Source: Blasia pusilla (taxonomy: Eukaryota > Marchantiophyta > Marchantiopsida > Blasiales). From it: a stretch of DNA of 64,000 bases. The position numbers were made by a program, and so were the translations under genes. Shown one piece after another: positions 33,087 through 44,850 of the stretch. A model generated the notes under the pieces. That model was not told where the DNA came from and did not search any database. It saw only the letters and a list, made by a program, of their open reading frames with translations. The number at the start of each line of letters is the position of its first letter. The stretch's first letter is position 1. The DNA lies in the NCBI GenBank assembly GCA_050084515.1, contig CM114272.1, positions 17,050,001-17,114,000 of the forward strand. Reading direction: 5' to 3'.

Positions 33087-33700
33087 TTATAGCAACCTCA
33101 AATTCCCACCTCCAACTCCTAGAATTGATTCAAAATACCACGCACTATCACTAACATATTTACTTTCCAAACCCAAAGTAGGACGATACCTTGTTAGATA
33201 GCTCTTGTGGATGTGAGTCAAAAACCAGGGCCATAAGGGAAATATTAGTGGAAGGTGGAGAAGCTCCACACTTAGAGGGCAAGTTTGCACAAGGACAAAG
33301 TTCGTGTCTGTGAACATATGTTTGTCCAGAGGACGGACATGTTTGTGAGAGCCCGGGTGCGGGCTCCATAATCCCACGTTGCCCGCGACCCGTGCACACC
33401 GAGCAATCTGCCCTTTCTTGGCCAGTGCGCATCATACCCGATCCCCATTTTTTTGTCAAACCCGCGTCGTGGACAAATTGTATCGCGTCACACCCTTTGA
33501 TTCTTCGCTTTGGGCCTAGCCCGCATGTGGGCTCTTGGGCGTGCGTATATCCCCGACACGGGCTTTGCGGCCTGCGAGCCCCCCCTGCATGCGGGCCCAT
33601 ATGCCCCCTCGCCCGCATACGGGCCCACGATGCCCACAAGCCCCCGCCCCTACCTGCATACGGGCCCACAAGCCCCCGCCCCCAAGGTTTGTAATCTTGA
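33087..33700. repeat. GC-rich palindromic dispersed repeat, copy at 33 kb
   Basis: Words such as GCCCGCATACGGGCCC and GCCCGGGTGCGGGCTCC recur from about 33340, preceded by a GTCC/GGAC module (TTTGTCCAGAGGACGGACAT) near 33320-33350. Same family as 16.1-18.1, 38.6-38.9, 44.2-44.9 and 56.7-56.8 kb. All three forward frames stay open here only because the DNA is GC-rich. The right edge abuts the 180-bp satellite. Confidence 0.55.
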
Positions 33701-35020
33701 GCATAAATTTGGCCAACATGGTCCCCAAGGTGCATCTAGCACTCTTGCCAAGTTTCAGGAAAAATAAATTTGTGAGCAAAAGCTCGAAAATTACTAACTC
33801 CTTTTTGGATTCGAACTATCAAACCTTCTACCAAAATAGAGTTTTTTCATTTCTCATTTTTTCCAACTTTGTTATCTTGAGCTGCAACTTGGCCAACATG
33901 GTCAACAAGGTGATTCTAGCACTCTCGCCAAGTTTTAGGTAAAATTAATTTGTGAGAAAAAGCTCAAAAATTATTAACTCCTTTTTGGACCCGAACCTTC
34001 TACCAAAATAAGGTTTTTTTATTTTTCATCTTGTCCAACTTTGTCATCTTCAGCTGAAATTTGGCCAACATGGTCAATAAGGTGAACCTAGCACTCTTGT
34101 CAAGTTTCAAGAAAAATGGAGTTGTGAGAAAATGCTCAAAAATTACTTACTCCTTTTTGGACCCAAATCGTGGGACCTTTTATCAAAATAAGGTTTTTTC
34201 ATTTCCATGTTATCCAACTATGTCATCTTGAGCTAAAATTTATCTAACATGCTCCCTAAGGTGACCCTAGCACTCTTTCCAAGTTTGAGGAAAAATGGAG
34301 TTGTGAGAAAAAGCTCAAAACTTACTAACTCCTTTTAGGACCCAAACCATCAAACCTTGTACTAAACTAAGAATTTTCCATTTTTAACCTTGTCCAAATT
34401 TATCATCTTGAGCTGAAATTTGGCCCACGCGGTCCCCTGGGTGCATTTTACACTATAGCCAAGTTTCAGTGAAAATAGAGCTGTGAGAAAAAGCTAAAAA
34501 ATTACTAACTCTTTTTTGAACCCGAACCATCGGACCTTTTATCAAAACAAGGTTTTTTTTCATTTTTCATCTCGTCCAACTTTGTCATCTTGAGCTGAAA
34601 TCTTGCTAACATGGTTCACAAGGTGACTATAGCACTCTTGCCAAGTTTCAAGAAATTTAGAGTTGTGAGCAAAAGCTCAAAAATTACTAACTCCTTTGAC
34701 CCGACCCATCATACCTTCTATCAAAATAAGGTTTCTTCATTTTTCACCTTGTCCAACTTTCCCATCTTGAGCTGAAAGTTTTTCTACATAGTTTCCAAGG
34801 TGCTTGTTCCACCTTTGCCAAGTTTCAACCAAAATGGAGTTGTGAGGAAAACCTCAAAAAATGTAAGTACCTTTTGGCCCTTAACCACTAAACCTTCAAT
34901 GGAAATAAGGTTTTTTCATTTTTCATCATGTCCAACTTTCCCAAGTTGCATTTGTAGCACTCTTGCAAAGTTTTGAGCAAAATGGAGTTGTGACCACGAG
35001 GTCAAAAATCACACTTACCA
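33683..35020. repeat. ~180-bp tandem satellite, seven degenerate units
   Basis: The word TTGGCCAACATGGTC and variants recur at about 33711, 33891, 34063, 34243, 34422, 34604 and 34781, giving spacings of 180, 172, 180, 179, 182 and 177 bases. Each unit also carries GTTGTGAGAAAAAGCTCAAA, TTACTAACTCCTTTTTGGAC and GTCATCTTGAGCTGAAATTT. A partial unit continues to about 35020. Units differ by perhaps 15-25% by eye. Confidence 0.9.
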
Positions 35021-35171
35021 ATTTCACCTTCAATATAAAAATAAATGCTTTATTCGTAAGAAGTATATAAAAAGGAATGTCATAAAAATTACATTCTTAC
35101 AATAGTCAACACAAAACAAGTTTGCTACAACTATCTACTTATCCATCTAAAGAAAAATTTTAATTACTCTT

Positions 35172-37893
35172 CTAGTCTAGGTCTGTGGTTGGGTCCGGTG
35201 GATTAAGATGTAAGCGGTAATTTGGCGGCTCAATAGGTCGAAGTCGGGTGGATCGGCGACGAGTTCCTATTGCTATTGTTTCATCATCGGAGGAAATGTA
35301 TGAACTATTTATGCCATGATTGATGGGTTGAGAGTTTGGAACCATAGGTATAAGAACATCATTATCATTAGGCTCATCAACTAAGTCCACCGTTTCAGCG
35401 CACAAAGATTGTGGAGGAGTATCCCGCATAGGTTCACTAGACTCAGTGGAATAATTATGAACTCCTACTGCTGCAACAATCTGACGGTCGTGTTAGGAGA
35501 ACTGTTGGGCAGATTGGCTTTGCTTGAAGTCCTCTATTTTTTCTCTTCTTTGTGCTCTCGAATCCAATGTTCCATTTCAACATCATCTTCATCTCTTTCA
35601 AGCCCCTCGGAATCAAAATTTTCAGTGTTGCCGATATGAGTATCCTCTCTCCCTTCGATGCAATGAATTCCACATATGACATCCACCTCTTGTAGGTCCT
35701 CAACTTGCAAGTCAAGGTTCTCTTCATGATTACCATCATGGTTTCTTGCATGCAAGCTATATTCACTGCCATCTTCTACTACCTTTCTAGCTTGTTCTTG
35801 TCCATCCCTTTTTGAAAAGTATTGCTTGTACAAGAGCGCTTGTCTTGATTTCCGAGAAACAGCCTTGTTTCCAAACCTTGAGTTTGTGTAGATGTAAACC
35901 AAATCCCTAGCATGCTTGTTGGTCAATTTATTCCTATGCTTGTTGTGGATGAAACCATAACTACTCCAATTTCTCTCCGCAAAAGAAGACGAGTCCACTT
36001 GTGCTAATATGGACTTAGCCACAGAGCACAATGTTGGTGCACCTTGCTTGTGCATGCTCCACCAATCAGAGGGACTAAGTGAATCAACAACTTCCCTACC
36101 AAATTCATCCACAAATATTTCCTCATGGTTCATAATGTTGCCCAACTCTGGCAAGCAAGTTGCCACATAAGAATTAGCCTCGGTGACATTGAGGCCATGC
36201 ACCCTCGTTGCATAAAGTTTCAGATATTATTTAAAATCTCTCATGCACTCAGCATTTGAAGTGACGTTTTGAACACTATCAAAAAGATTGTAAGGGGCGA
36301 GAATGTGGCCTATTGCACGCAACTTGTTGTGGATAAGTGCCCACCACCTAGAAATAACATTGACCATCTCTATAGCTCTAGACATTGTGGCAAAATAACC
36401 ACGACGCCTTCCACCCATACCTCGCCATGGAGTAACAGGAAAAGAACGAGTCTCTTCCATTATCTAAAAAATACGATAATAAATATGCCAAGTGATTGCT
36501 TTATGACCATCACACTCTCTCAACAGAATAATAGTTGTTGAGCCGCAACAAACAAGTCCTCACCCTCCATCCAAAATTTGTGATTGGCCAAAGTAGTATA
36601 AATCTCTCGTTCCTTGTCCCTTTGCCTCGCATCTATGCCATTGAAATACTCCTAACCATGGCATGGAATGCCTCCCTCAATTCTAAGACGCATCCCAATA
36701 TGATAAATTTTTTTGCAAAGCGTGTGTTTGTAGGAAGGAACAATCATCTCTTCATTGGATTGGTTTCCATAAATTTGGCCATCACCTAAGTTTTAGTCTT
36801 CCCAAATACTACCATCTCACGATCTTGTGCAAAACTCCTATCCATCCAAGGCCATTTATCCCACTCTTTGCATACTAGATTAAGAGAATGTGATATGCAT
36901 CCACCCCAAAGAAAATAAAGGAGCTTTGCTTTGATAAGTTTCCCAACTGCTCGCTCATTGCTAGGATTGTCTCTCACAAGTTGCAACACATCCTCTAGAT
37001 CGATGCGCATGATAGTCCTCTCTATGTGACTTGCCAACCATTCCGCCATTTGGGATTCCCCCTTTGGTGTCTACCGACTCAATCATGACTTCATCTTGTG
37101 GATAGGAGACCATTATGTTCACTAAAGACTCGCTTCTCACATTGGTCCAAGAATCCGTTATGATTGTGGCCCCCAAACCCAAATTTTCCAATATGCCATC
37201 TACCTTTTCCTTCACCTTCTTCATATGTTTCTCAAGTAGGGTGGTGCGCAACAAATTATAACTAGGACCTGAGTAACCCTTCACTTTTGTTGTTGCCAAC
37301 ATTGCTTCTTTGAAAGCATCTTGCCATACTATGTTGAATGGTATTCCACATTCATAGAAACACTTCGCCCATATGTCATTCGTAACTTCTATTCCTTGGA
37401 TGTTGAAAGAATCCCTCAGATTAGCCTGCTTCTTCCCAGAACTACTACTCCCTCGAATGGGCCCAAGAACTCCTCTACATTCCTTGAGGCTGTCACTTGG
37501 TGGCATGTCCGCAACCCCATTAATATTTTGTACAACATGAACACTAATTCCTATTTTTTATGAACCTATTTGTAATGGAGTTGTCTCTTCCACTTCACTT
37601 GAAGGTCTCACTTCCCTTCTTTATCCATTTTCCACTAGCATCGTGTTTCGGAGATCCCGTTGCACGTTGGGAGGGACCTTCACACATAATTTGGCATGAT
37701 GGGTATCTTGATTCCCATCCTTTGTCTTTCGTCTCTCTCGTGTAAAATGCTCCACCATCCGCGTGCTATGATAGATTTTCATAGAATAGGAATAATACTT
37801 GTATTGCCATCTGCTTGATGTTCCACCTTCCATCTGTACTTCTTCCCAATGTTCCTTCATAATATGTTGGAGTTCTCTGGCTTTGATCATGAC
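35172..37893 (-). pseudogene. hAT-type transposase gene, decayed
   Basis: hAT transposases cut and paste DNA. From the 5' end on the minus strand: a BED-finger relic at 37893-37700 (SSRWQYKYYSYSM, where the two Zn cysteines of WxCxxC read as tyrosine; EHFTRER and CVKVPPNV follow). Next is a DUF659-like block at 37506-37010 (CGIPFNIVWQDAFKEAML, GYSGPSYNLLRTTLLEKHM, ATIITDSWTNVRSESLVN). Then FLWGGCISHSLNLVCKEW near 36900, a broken middle, and a C-terminal dimerisation block at 36202-35800 (LSPSDWWSMHKQGAPTLCSV, FAERNWSSYGFIHNKHRNKL). An acidic tail runs to 35172. Stops and shifts between 36960 and 36200 disable it. No terminal inverted repeats or 8-bp target duplication were identified. Confidence 0.8.
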
Positions 37894-37964
37894 TACAGGA
37901 AATCACTAATCCCACCCAATAATATTTGGAAAATTCGCAATAATTTATTGTGTCAATATTAATA

Positions 37965-38156
37965 TATATATATATATCGATCAATAAAATGTATGCAAAT
38001 TACACCAAATATTTTCCGTGAATACTCCAATAACAAAACTTGGAACACTCACTATGAACAAGAAAGATCAATAAGCTCACCTAGATAACCAAAATACTTT
38101 GAGTATCAGGGTTATCTAGTGGCAAAACCTATTCTAACTTATCAAGTTCAGCTATC

Positions 38157-38222
<66 letters not shown>

Positions 38223-38640
38223 GAGGGAGGAATGAGATTATGAGGGTATACAAAAAATGAGCAAGTTTATATAGGAGAGGATGGCAGAAAGAGCATGAAC
38301 CCTTCTAACTCCCCAAATCATATACCCCCACTTACAATTGATTACTAAACCATATCTATTAATTTCCTTTAATAAACCTAATTTTTTTCATCTCTCAGAT
38401 TCCTTCTTGACCTAGTTTAACTTTCCAATAGAAAGTTAAACTATGTCAATTTAGGATTAGGTCAATACAACCATCCTATTCAAATCAATTTTAATATGGT
38501 CATTCCCTTCTCCACCATTAGGATCCCAAATTCATCAATTATTCTCATTTCTAACTAACCTATATTCTCCTACAACAACCTTATTCCAACTTCTCAAACC
38601 GTCGATCACCAAAACCAAAATGGTGATAAAATTTATTTAA
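37965..38640. repeat. AT-rich spacer with a (GA)n microsatellite
   Basis: A short (AT)n run lies near 37965. A (GA)n tract of about 59 bases starts at 38161, directly after CTATCTATG, and ends near 38219. The rest to 38640 is AT-rich and has no supported gene. Confidence 0.85.
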
Positions 38641-38935
38641 TACCTCACTAAAATCACAAGGCCCACCCACAACCCTCGGTTCCCACGACCCGCAAGGAGC
38701 CAGTGCGTGGACTTGCGCCCTAGCCCGCATGCGGGCTCTCCGCGGACTGCGAGCTCAGCGGCTTGCCTCCGAGCCCGCGCCCTAGCTTGCACGCAAGATC
38801 TAGGGCATGTGTCGTAGCCCACATGCGGGCTCCCACGCACGCTCCCATGCCCGCAAGCAGCCCGCACCCTAGCCTGAAACAAGCCTGCGCGAGGGCTTGG
38901 CGGCCCCTGACATAGCTCGTGCAAGGGCTTGGCAG
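38640..38935. repeat. GC-rich minisatellite, left part, split by copia 1
   Basis: Repeated words of the type AGCCCGCATGCGGGCTC and GGCCCGCAA alternate every 30-40 bases. The array stops at the copia LTR at 38936 and resumes beyond the other LTR at 44175 with the same word types. The flanking pentamers are GGCAG and GGCGG, which fit a slightly diverged 5-bp target duplication. Confidence 0.75.
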
Positions 38936-39247
38936 TGTGGAAAACTACTAAAGAAGCAAAACTGGTGGGAAATGGCTCTCACATTCACACACCACCATGG
39001 AGAACAAAATTTGCAATGAGAGAATAAGTGGAGGCTGGTCCCCTTCTCAATTATATAAAGTATGTACAAGCAACCCTAACCCTAACCTTAACCATAGTCT
39101 CGAGTTGGACTAATTGTGATTAACTAACCCTAGTTAAGATAATCGCGCTTAACTGACAAACCAAGATTAAGCTTCCCTACTTCGTGTGAGTACGAAATGT
39201 AGCAATTTTGGTGTCTCATGGGCTTGAGTGTAACTTAATCTTCAATA
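38936..39247 (-). repeat. 3' LTR of copia 1
   Basis: Matches 43864-44174 along its whole length with scattered substitutions. In element orientation it begins TATTGAAGATTAAG directly after the polypurine run GAGGGGGAG and ends CCACA. It contains a telomere-like CCCTAACCCTAACC stretch at about 39074. The pol frame stops inside it (TAA at 39237-39235). Confidence 0.9.
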
Positions 39248-40053
39248 CTCCCCCTCAAGCTCATATCGATATCTCTAACGCCTAAATCATTTCTAAACAT
39301 CTCAAACTTATCTCTAGACAATGCCTTTGTAAAGATGTGAGCAATTTGCTGATCTGTACCTATATACACAAGATCAATTTCTCCTGCAAGCTCTTTCTCT
39401 CTGATAAAATGATAGTGCACCTCAACATGTTTTGTACGAGCATGAAACACAGGGTTATTAGCAAGCTTAATGCTACTAATATTGTCTTCATATATTACAC
39501 TAGGTCCTAAGTTACTAACACCAATCTCAACAAGTAATCGATGAAGCCATATCGCCTCACATACTGCATTGATTGCTCCTATATACTCAGCCTCTATTGA
39601 AGATAAAGCAACTGTAAGTTGCTTCTTTGAAGCCCAACTTATAGTTGCACTTCCCAAAGTAAATGAATAACTAGATGTTGAGTGTCGATCAGACACACTT
39701 CCTGCCCAATCAACATCTGTGAATCCCTGTAATTGAAAACTCGGAGAAGGTTCAAATTGAAGCCCGAATTGAATAGAGAATTTCACATATAGCATAATCC
39801 TCCTCATAGCATCAAGGTGAGGTTTTCGAGGTGCTTGCATAAACTGGCTCACTATGCTAACAACATAGCTCAAATCTGGTTTGGTTATAGTTAGATAGAT
39901 CAAACTTCCAACCATACGCCTATACATATTAGAATTTGCAAACAACTCTCCTTCATCCACTCTTAGCTTCACACTCTTGTCTAACGGTGTAGAAATTGGC
40001 TTACAAGCCGTCATACCATATTTTGAAAGCATATGAAGAGCATATGCTTTCAA
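39235..40053 (-). pseudogene. copia 1 RNase H and RT thumb, intact frame
   Basis: 272 open codons. RT end: HMLSKYGMTACKPISTPLD, MYRRMVGSLIYLTITKPDLS. RNase H: GFTDVDWAGSVSDRHSTSSY (first Asp), TVALSSIEAEYIGA (Glu), VIYEDNISSIKLANNPVFHA (Asp), RTKHVEVHYHFIRE. These are the normal copia residues. The frame ends in the 3' LTR, as in many copia elements. The rest of pol upstream is broken, so this is only the best-preserved part. Confidence 0.9.
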
Positions 40054-40800
40054 AATATATTCATAAATTCAATACCAAGGAAGTACTTGAGTTCTCCCAA
40101 GTCCTTCATATCAAATCCTGCTTGTAACTTAAGCTTGACTTGATGTACCATTTCTTCAGTACTCCCAGTAATCAGGAGATCGTCAACATACAACACAATG
40201 AGAACCGTATGACCTTGTCCTCTCAAGACATATAAGGAGGAGTCAGAATCACATACCCTAAAATCCAACTCTTGTAGGACGGATGTAATCTTGCCATACC
40301 AAGCTCTTGGAGCTTGTTTGAGCTAGTGTAGAGCTTTCTTCAACCTGCATACGCGAAATGGAAACTTGGGATGCTCGTATTCAAATGGTTGAGTCATATA
40401 TACCTCCTCGTATAGATCTCCATTCAAGAAGGCATTCTTGACGTCTACGTGATGTAATCTCCACTTCTTATTTACTACAAGTGCAACCACTGTTCTTGTA
40501 GTCGCCATCTTTGCAACAAGGCTAAATATTTCTTCATAATCGATGCCATATTGCTGTGCATAGCCCTTAGCCACCAATCTCGCTTTGTATCTGTTAATTA
40601 TACCATCTTGATTGTACTTGATATTGTAAACCCATTTGCAACCAATAGCCTCCTTATCGGAAGAAATATCAACCAGCTCCCATGTCTGTTGATATCTTAA
40701 TGCAGCAAGCTCTTCCTCCATAGCTTCAATCCATTCGACTTTACTTGCAGCTTCTTCAAAACAACTCGACTCCTGTTCTTGAAGGATAGTCATCATATAT
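40050..40800 (-). pseudogene. copia 1 reverse transcriptase
   Basis: Starts with FEEAASKVEWIEAMEEELAA, then TWELVDISSDKEAIGCKWVY, KYNQDGIINRYKARLVAKGY, AQQYGIDYEEIFSLVAKMAT, HHVDVKNAFLNGDLYEEVYM, a stop at 40323, and then VLIVLYVDDLLITGSTEEM (catalytic YVDD), FDMKDLGELKYFLGIEF. The blocks are all present; a stop and a shift near 40050 break the frame. Confidence 0.9.
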
Positions 40801-41441
40801 ACATGATATGTTGCAAAGAAACCTTCATCTATGAACTGGATGTGTAACTCTACTTGATCTACGAACTTGTTGTTCAGAGGTAGATGCCTCTGTCACCTAA
40901 CTCGAGCTCTGACTAGTGTCAACAGAGTGAATACATACTCTTGCCGTCCATGGACTCACACATTTAACTGATGAATCTAGGACCTCTCCTAATCCTGCAC
41001 TAGTACTTGGGGAAGTTGAAGATAATGTTTGTTGGTTTATAGTCACATTCTCCCCCTCAACAGACGAGTTTAGAGGTGGAATAGGCTCAAATGGAGCATA
41101 CCATGACTTTAGCTCATCAAAGACAACATCGCGACTATTAATAAGTTGCCTAGAGGATGGAATGTAACACCTATATCCCTTAGTCCCATCAGTATAGCCA
41201 ATGAAGATACATCTTTAAGACTTGGGGTCTAATTTCTGACATATCTCAGAAGAAATATGAGCATAATAAATACAGCCAAATACTTTAAAGAATGAAAAAT
41301 CAGGTTTACTTCATGTAAAGACTTCAAATGTACTTTTCTCATGAACTCATGATGTTGGAGTTCGGTTGATTAAGAAGAGTGCACATGCTACAGCCTCTGC
41401 CCAATACACCTTATGCTTGTTCTTCTCATTCAGCATAGCTC

Positions 41442-42489
41442 ATGCCGCTTCAGCAATATGTCGATTCTTCCTCTCAGCCATTGCATTTTGTTGTGGAGTC
41501 TAACGACAAGTCACTTGACGTTGGATGCTATTCTAACGTAAATAGTCATCAAACTCTGTTGAAAGATACTCTCCTCCTCCATCGCAACGCAATTTCAAAA
41601 TATGTTTTCCTATCTGCTTCTCTACTAGAACTCTGAATGTTTGGAACACTGATAATACCTCTCACTTGGCTTTTCAGAAAGTATACCCTTATATATCTAG
41701 AGAAGTCATCAATAAATGAAAAAAAAGTACTAGCAACCACTAAGGCTATGCTGTGATGTTGTCCACACATCACTGTGGATCAACTCCAATATCCTGGATG
41801 CTCTTTTACCTTGTTTTGGAAAAAGAAAGAAATCTAGTTTATTTTCCAAATTGGCAAACAAGACATATCTCTAACGTGGTAAGACTTGCTAATTTACAGA
41901 GTCATATTATTATATTAGATGATGATAGACTCTCTAATCTTTGAAGATTCATATGTCCAATTCTTTTATGCCAGACATTTATGACTTGTTGGCCGGTTTG
42001 ACCATACATTGTTATTTGAATCTCTGGCATAGAAACGTCTAATTTGAACATTCTGCCAGATCTAGTTCCTTTGGCTATCGTAGTCTGATCATCCATTGTT
42101 TCAATGAAACAACCATCTATGTTAAACTTCACTTGATAATCCTGTTCTACTATCTGTCCTACAGAAATCAGATTTCTTGCAATGGTAGGAACATAGAGAA
42201 CATTTCCAAAAGCACAAAAACTATCTCATGCTATTGGAACTTTATCGGTATGCGTGATATGATATGGAGTGTCATCTCATGTGAGCATAATTGTAGGATC
42301 TTTCACCGGCTTCAAACTATTGAACCATTTAGCTTGTGCGGTCATGTGATTTGATGCACTAGAGTCAATGTACCAATCTGCTGTTGAGTCTTTCTTGACC
42401 ATTGCTCCCGTATGATGAGTGATGACCGAGAGATGCTCCGTTTGTGAATATTGTTGTTCTTGGTACTGCTTGTGGTATTGTTGCTCCAC
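41442..42489 (-). pseudogene. copia 1 protease and integrase, broken
   Basis: Protease: STADWYIDSSASNHMTAQA near 42380-42345, where the usual DSG reads DSS. GAG-pre-integrase: INVWHKRIGHMNLQRLESLS near 41960. Integrase core: SFIDDFSRYIRVYFLKS near 41700, then several stops and shifts; the region to 40800 repeats the plus-strand sequence of copia 2 in decayed form. Enough remains for identification but not function. Confidence 0.75.
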
Positions 42490-42623
42490 ATAGTTTTATT
42501 ATTGTAAGGCTCTTGTTCTCATATTTGCCTTCTTCTTGAAACAAAACTTTGCATAGTGACCCTCTACTGCTCATCTCGACCCCAACGGTTTCCACCATCA
42601 CCACCTTGTGATTGTGTCTGGTA

Positions 42624-43361
42624 CTAGTTTGTAGTTGATTGAGTGACGTTATATTCAGTGTCTCTTCCTCCATATGCTTGATATCCACCACGATCATAGA
42701 AACTTCTACCATGACCCTTGTCTCTGTTTGATCCATAACCTGCAAATAGCGCACTAGACGAGCTACCGCTGCCTACTAGACACACCCCTTCACTAATTAA
42801 CAGAGGGACCAACTCTTCAAAGGTTGGATACTTCTCTCTCATAGAGATAGACGTCTCAAAGGACTTGTAATCCTTTGGAAGGCCTTGAAGAGTGAACAAA
42901 ATCATATCATCATCTTCTATTGTCACTCCAATGCTATTCAACTAATCAACAATATGTCTGATATTCAAAATATAATCATTGATGCTCTGCAATCTTTTCC
43001 TCACTTCGTTCAATTGTTGTTTCAATTGAAGCTTTATGGCCTTTGTAGATGTCTGGAACAACTTTTCCAATGCATCCCAGCCCTCCTTCGGAATATTAAC
43101 ATCTTGAATGTGACCTATCATTGGCGAACTGATCGTTATTGAAATGTAGTGGATTACTTGCCTTGTACGTTTGTTCCAGGCGAGAACATTCAAGTCGGTT
43201 GAGTCACTTTCTGGTTTGGCCTCATCACCTGTGACAAGCTCCCATAGTTCTTGACCCATGAGAAATTTTTTCATCCGAAACTTCCAGACATTGTAATTGT
43301 GCTTATCTAGCTTCTCGCCTGTGATTGCTGCTGAGGAATACTCCATAATGAACGATTTCAT
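42624..43361 (-). pseudogene. copia 1 gag
   Basis: Starts MKSFIMEYSSAAITGEKLDK, then HNYNVWKFRMKKFLMGQELW (UBN2-type gag), WDALEKLFQTSTKAIKLQLK, SINDYILNIRHIVD, a stop at 42942, then LNSIGVTIEDDDMILFTLQG, LPKDYKSFETSISMREKYP and a Gly-rich tail. In copia 2 the stop position is a glutamine codon (HIVDQ), so the stop is a C-to-T change. Confidence 0.85.
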
Positions 43362-43845
43362 TCACAAAAATATAATTTCATGCTCTCTACTGCTCCAATT
43401 GAAGCATAGTCTGCTCCTATATACAAATCAACATGAAATTTGCCAAAATTGATCAATTGTATGAAAGAATTAGTCGAAATTAGCCTGTAGAGAACAGACT
43501 GCACAACTTTTCTTCACTAATTGCACTTTCATAAACTGAAATTGCTACTGTAGGAGCTCAGAATGTCAAAATCAAGCGATTTTGAGTGCGTTGGAAAGCT
43601 CTCAACAAGCTCTATAAGACGTCTTGAACAAGATTTTGGCATGGTTCTAGTCGTTGCGGACCCAGATAGCTAAATCGACCCAGAAAGCCCTAAAAAATGC
43701 CTCCAAAGTTTTATCACCGTCAAAGCTCCACTTGAAAATATGCACCCATTGAGATCTGAATAAAATTTCCTTCTCCCAAATTGAAGTTTTGCCTTCTCTT
43801 GCCTCTCTTATCTCCTCAAACACCAAGAATTTCAAGTGATGTTCT

Positions 43846-43863
43846 CCTATAGCTCTAATACTA
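43846..43863 (-). promoter_or_regulatory. copia 1 primer-binding site
   Basis: Directly inside the 5' LTR the minus strand reads TAGTATTAGAGC. The usual plant copia site, complementary to the 3' end of initiator tRNA-Met, is TGGTATCAGAGC. The two differences are G-to-A and C-to-T, as expected of decay. Confidence 0.75.
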
Positions 43864-44174
43864 TGTGGAAACTGCTAAGGAAGCATAATTGGTGGGAAAT
43901 AGCTCTCACACTCACACACCACCATGGAGAAAGAAATTTGCAATGAGAGAATAAGTGGAGGCTGGTCCCCTTCTCAATTATATAGGGTATGTATAAGTAA
44001 CCCTAACCCTAACCTTAACCATAGTCTCGAGTTAGACTAACTATGATTAACTAACCCTAGTTAAGATAATCGTGCTTAACTGACAAACCAAGAGTAAGCT
44101 TCCCTACTTTGTGTGAGTACCAAATGTAGCAATTTTGGTGTCTCATGAGTTTGATTGTAACTCAATCTTCAATA
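43864..44174 (-). repeat. 5' LTR of copia 1
   Basis: Partner of 38936-39247, with the same ends and the same CCCTAACCCTAACC stretch (about 44000). In element orientation it starts TATTGA rather than TGTTGA, as does the other LTR and, at the same place, the solo LTR. Confidence 0.9.
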
Positions 44175-44850
44175 GGCGGCCCGCGACATAGCTTGCAGGC
44201 GGGCTCCAGGGCCCGCAACTAGCCTGCGCACGGGCTTAGAGGCTCGCATGCGAGCCCGCGTCGGGCTCCCAAGCTTGCAATCATCCCACGATCAAGCCTA
44301 CATGAGTGCTCAAAGGCCCGTAACGAGCCCGTGCGCGGGCTCGACGGGCCACATGCGAGCCCTATTCCTAGCCCACATTCGGGCTCCCAGGCCCGAAAGC
44401 ATGCCAAGCTTCACGGCCCGCGCCGTGGCCCGCTTGCGGACTCGGAGGCCTGCAAGCGGCCCGTAATCAGCCCAGACACAGTCTTCAAGGCCCGCATCCT
44501 AGCCCGCGTGCGCGCTCACGGGCCTGCAACGAGCCTGCAACCTAGCCCACAAGCAAGCTCCAAGGCTCGCAACGAGCCCGCGCACGGGCTTGGCGGCCCG
44601 CAAGCAGCCCGGACGCGGGCTTCAGGGCCCGCACCCTAGCCCGCACGTCGCGCTTGCTTCCAGTCCGCGTCACGACTGAGGCCCGCACCCTGGCCTGCAC
44701 CCTTCATCAGAGCCCCCTTCGGTGACCCGCAAGTGGAGCCCGCGCGGTCGATCTGGGCGCCACAAAAACCCATGCTCGCACCCGGTGTTCCATGTCCGTC
44801 CCATGGACGGGACTTGTCCATTTCCGTGTTAGAGGGGCAAGTATCCGCCA
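44175..44850. repeat. GC-rich minisatellite, right part, with GTCC/GGAC module
   Basis: Continues the array broken off at 38935: GGCCCGCAACGAGCCCGCG, CACGGGCTT and AGCCCGCAC words alternate every 30-40 bases to about 44720. It ends with the module CATGTCCGTCCCATGGACGG at about 44788-44815, which also occurs next to the GC-rich repeats at 17.4, 33.3 and 56.7 kb. Confidence 0.75.

Larger units (their letters stand above)
38936..44174 (-). mobile_element. Ty1/copia retrotransposon 1, both LTRs present
   Basis: A 5.2-kb element on the minus strand with two LTRs of about 311 bases (43864-44174 is the 5' LTR, 38936-39247 the 3' LTR), a primer-binding site, gag, protease, integrase, RT and RNase H in copia order, and a polypurine tract. 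It is inserted in a GC-rich minisatellite. Stops and frameshifts in gag, protease-integrase and RT make it non-autonomous. A related copy starts at 60926 on the plus strand and a solo LTR lies at 54691-54995, so the family is repeated in this region. Confidence 0.95.

Noticed and set aside
33392-33942. Several overlapping open frames on both strands
   Set aside because: They result from low stop-codon density in GC-rich repeat DNA.
33683-35020. Calling the 180-bp satellite a centromere
   Set aside because: Seven degenerate units are far too few, and no larger array is seen in the window.
39070-39095. CCCTAACCCTAACC as an interstitial telomere
   Set aside because: Only two or three units, located at the same place in all copies of the copia LTR, so it is LTR sequence.
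33270-44850. A giant hAT element with ends at TTAGAGGGCAAG (33272) and TTAGAGGGGCAAG (44829)
   Set aside because: The two words are in direct, not inverted, orientation, so they cannot be the two terminal inverted repeats.
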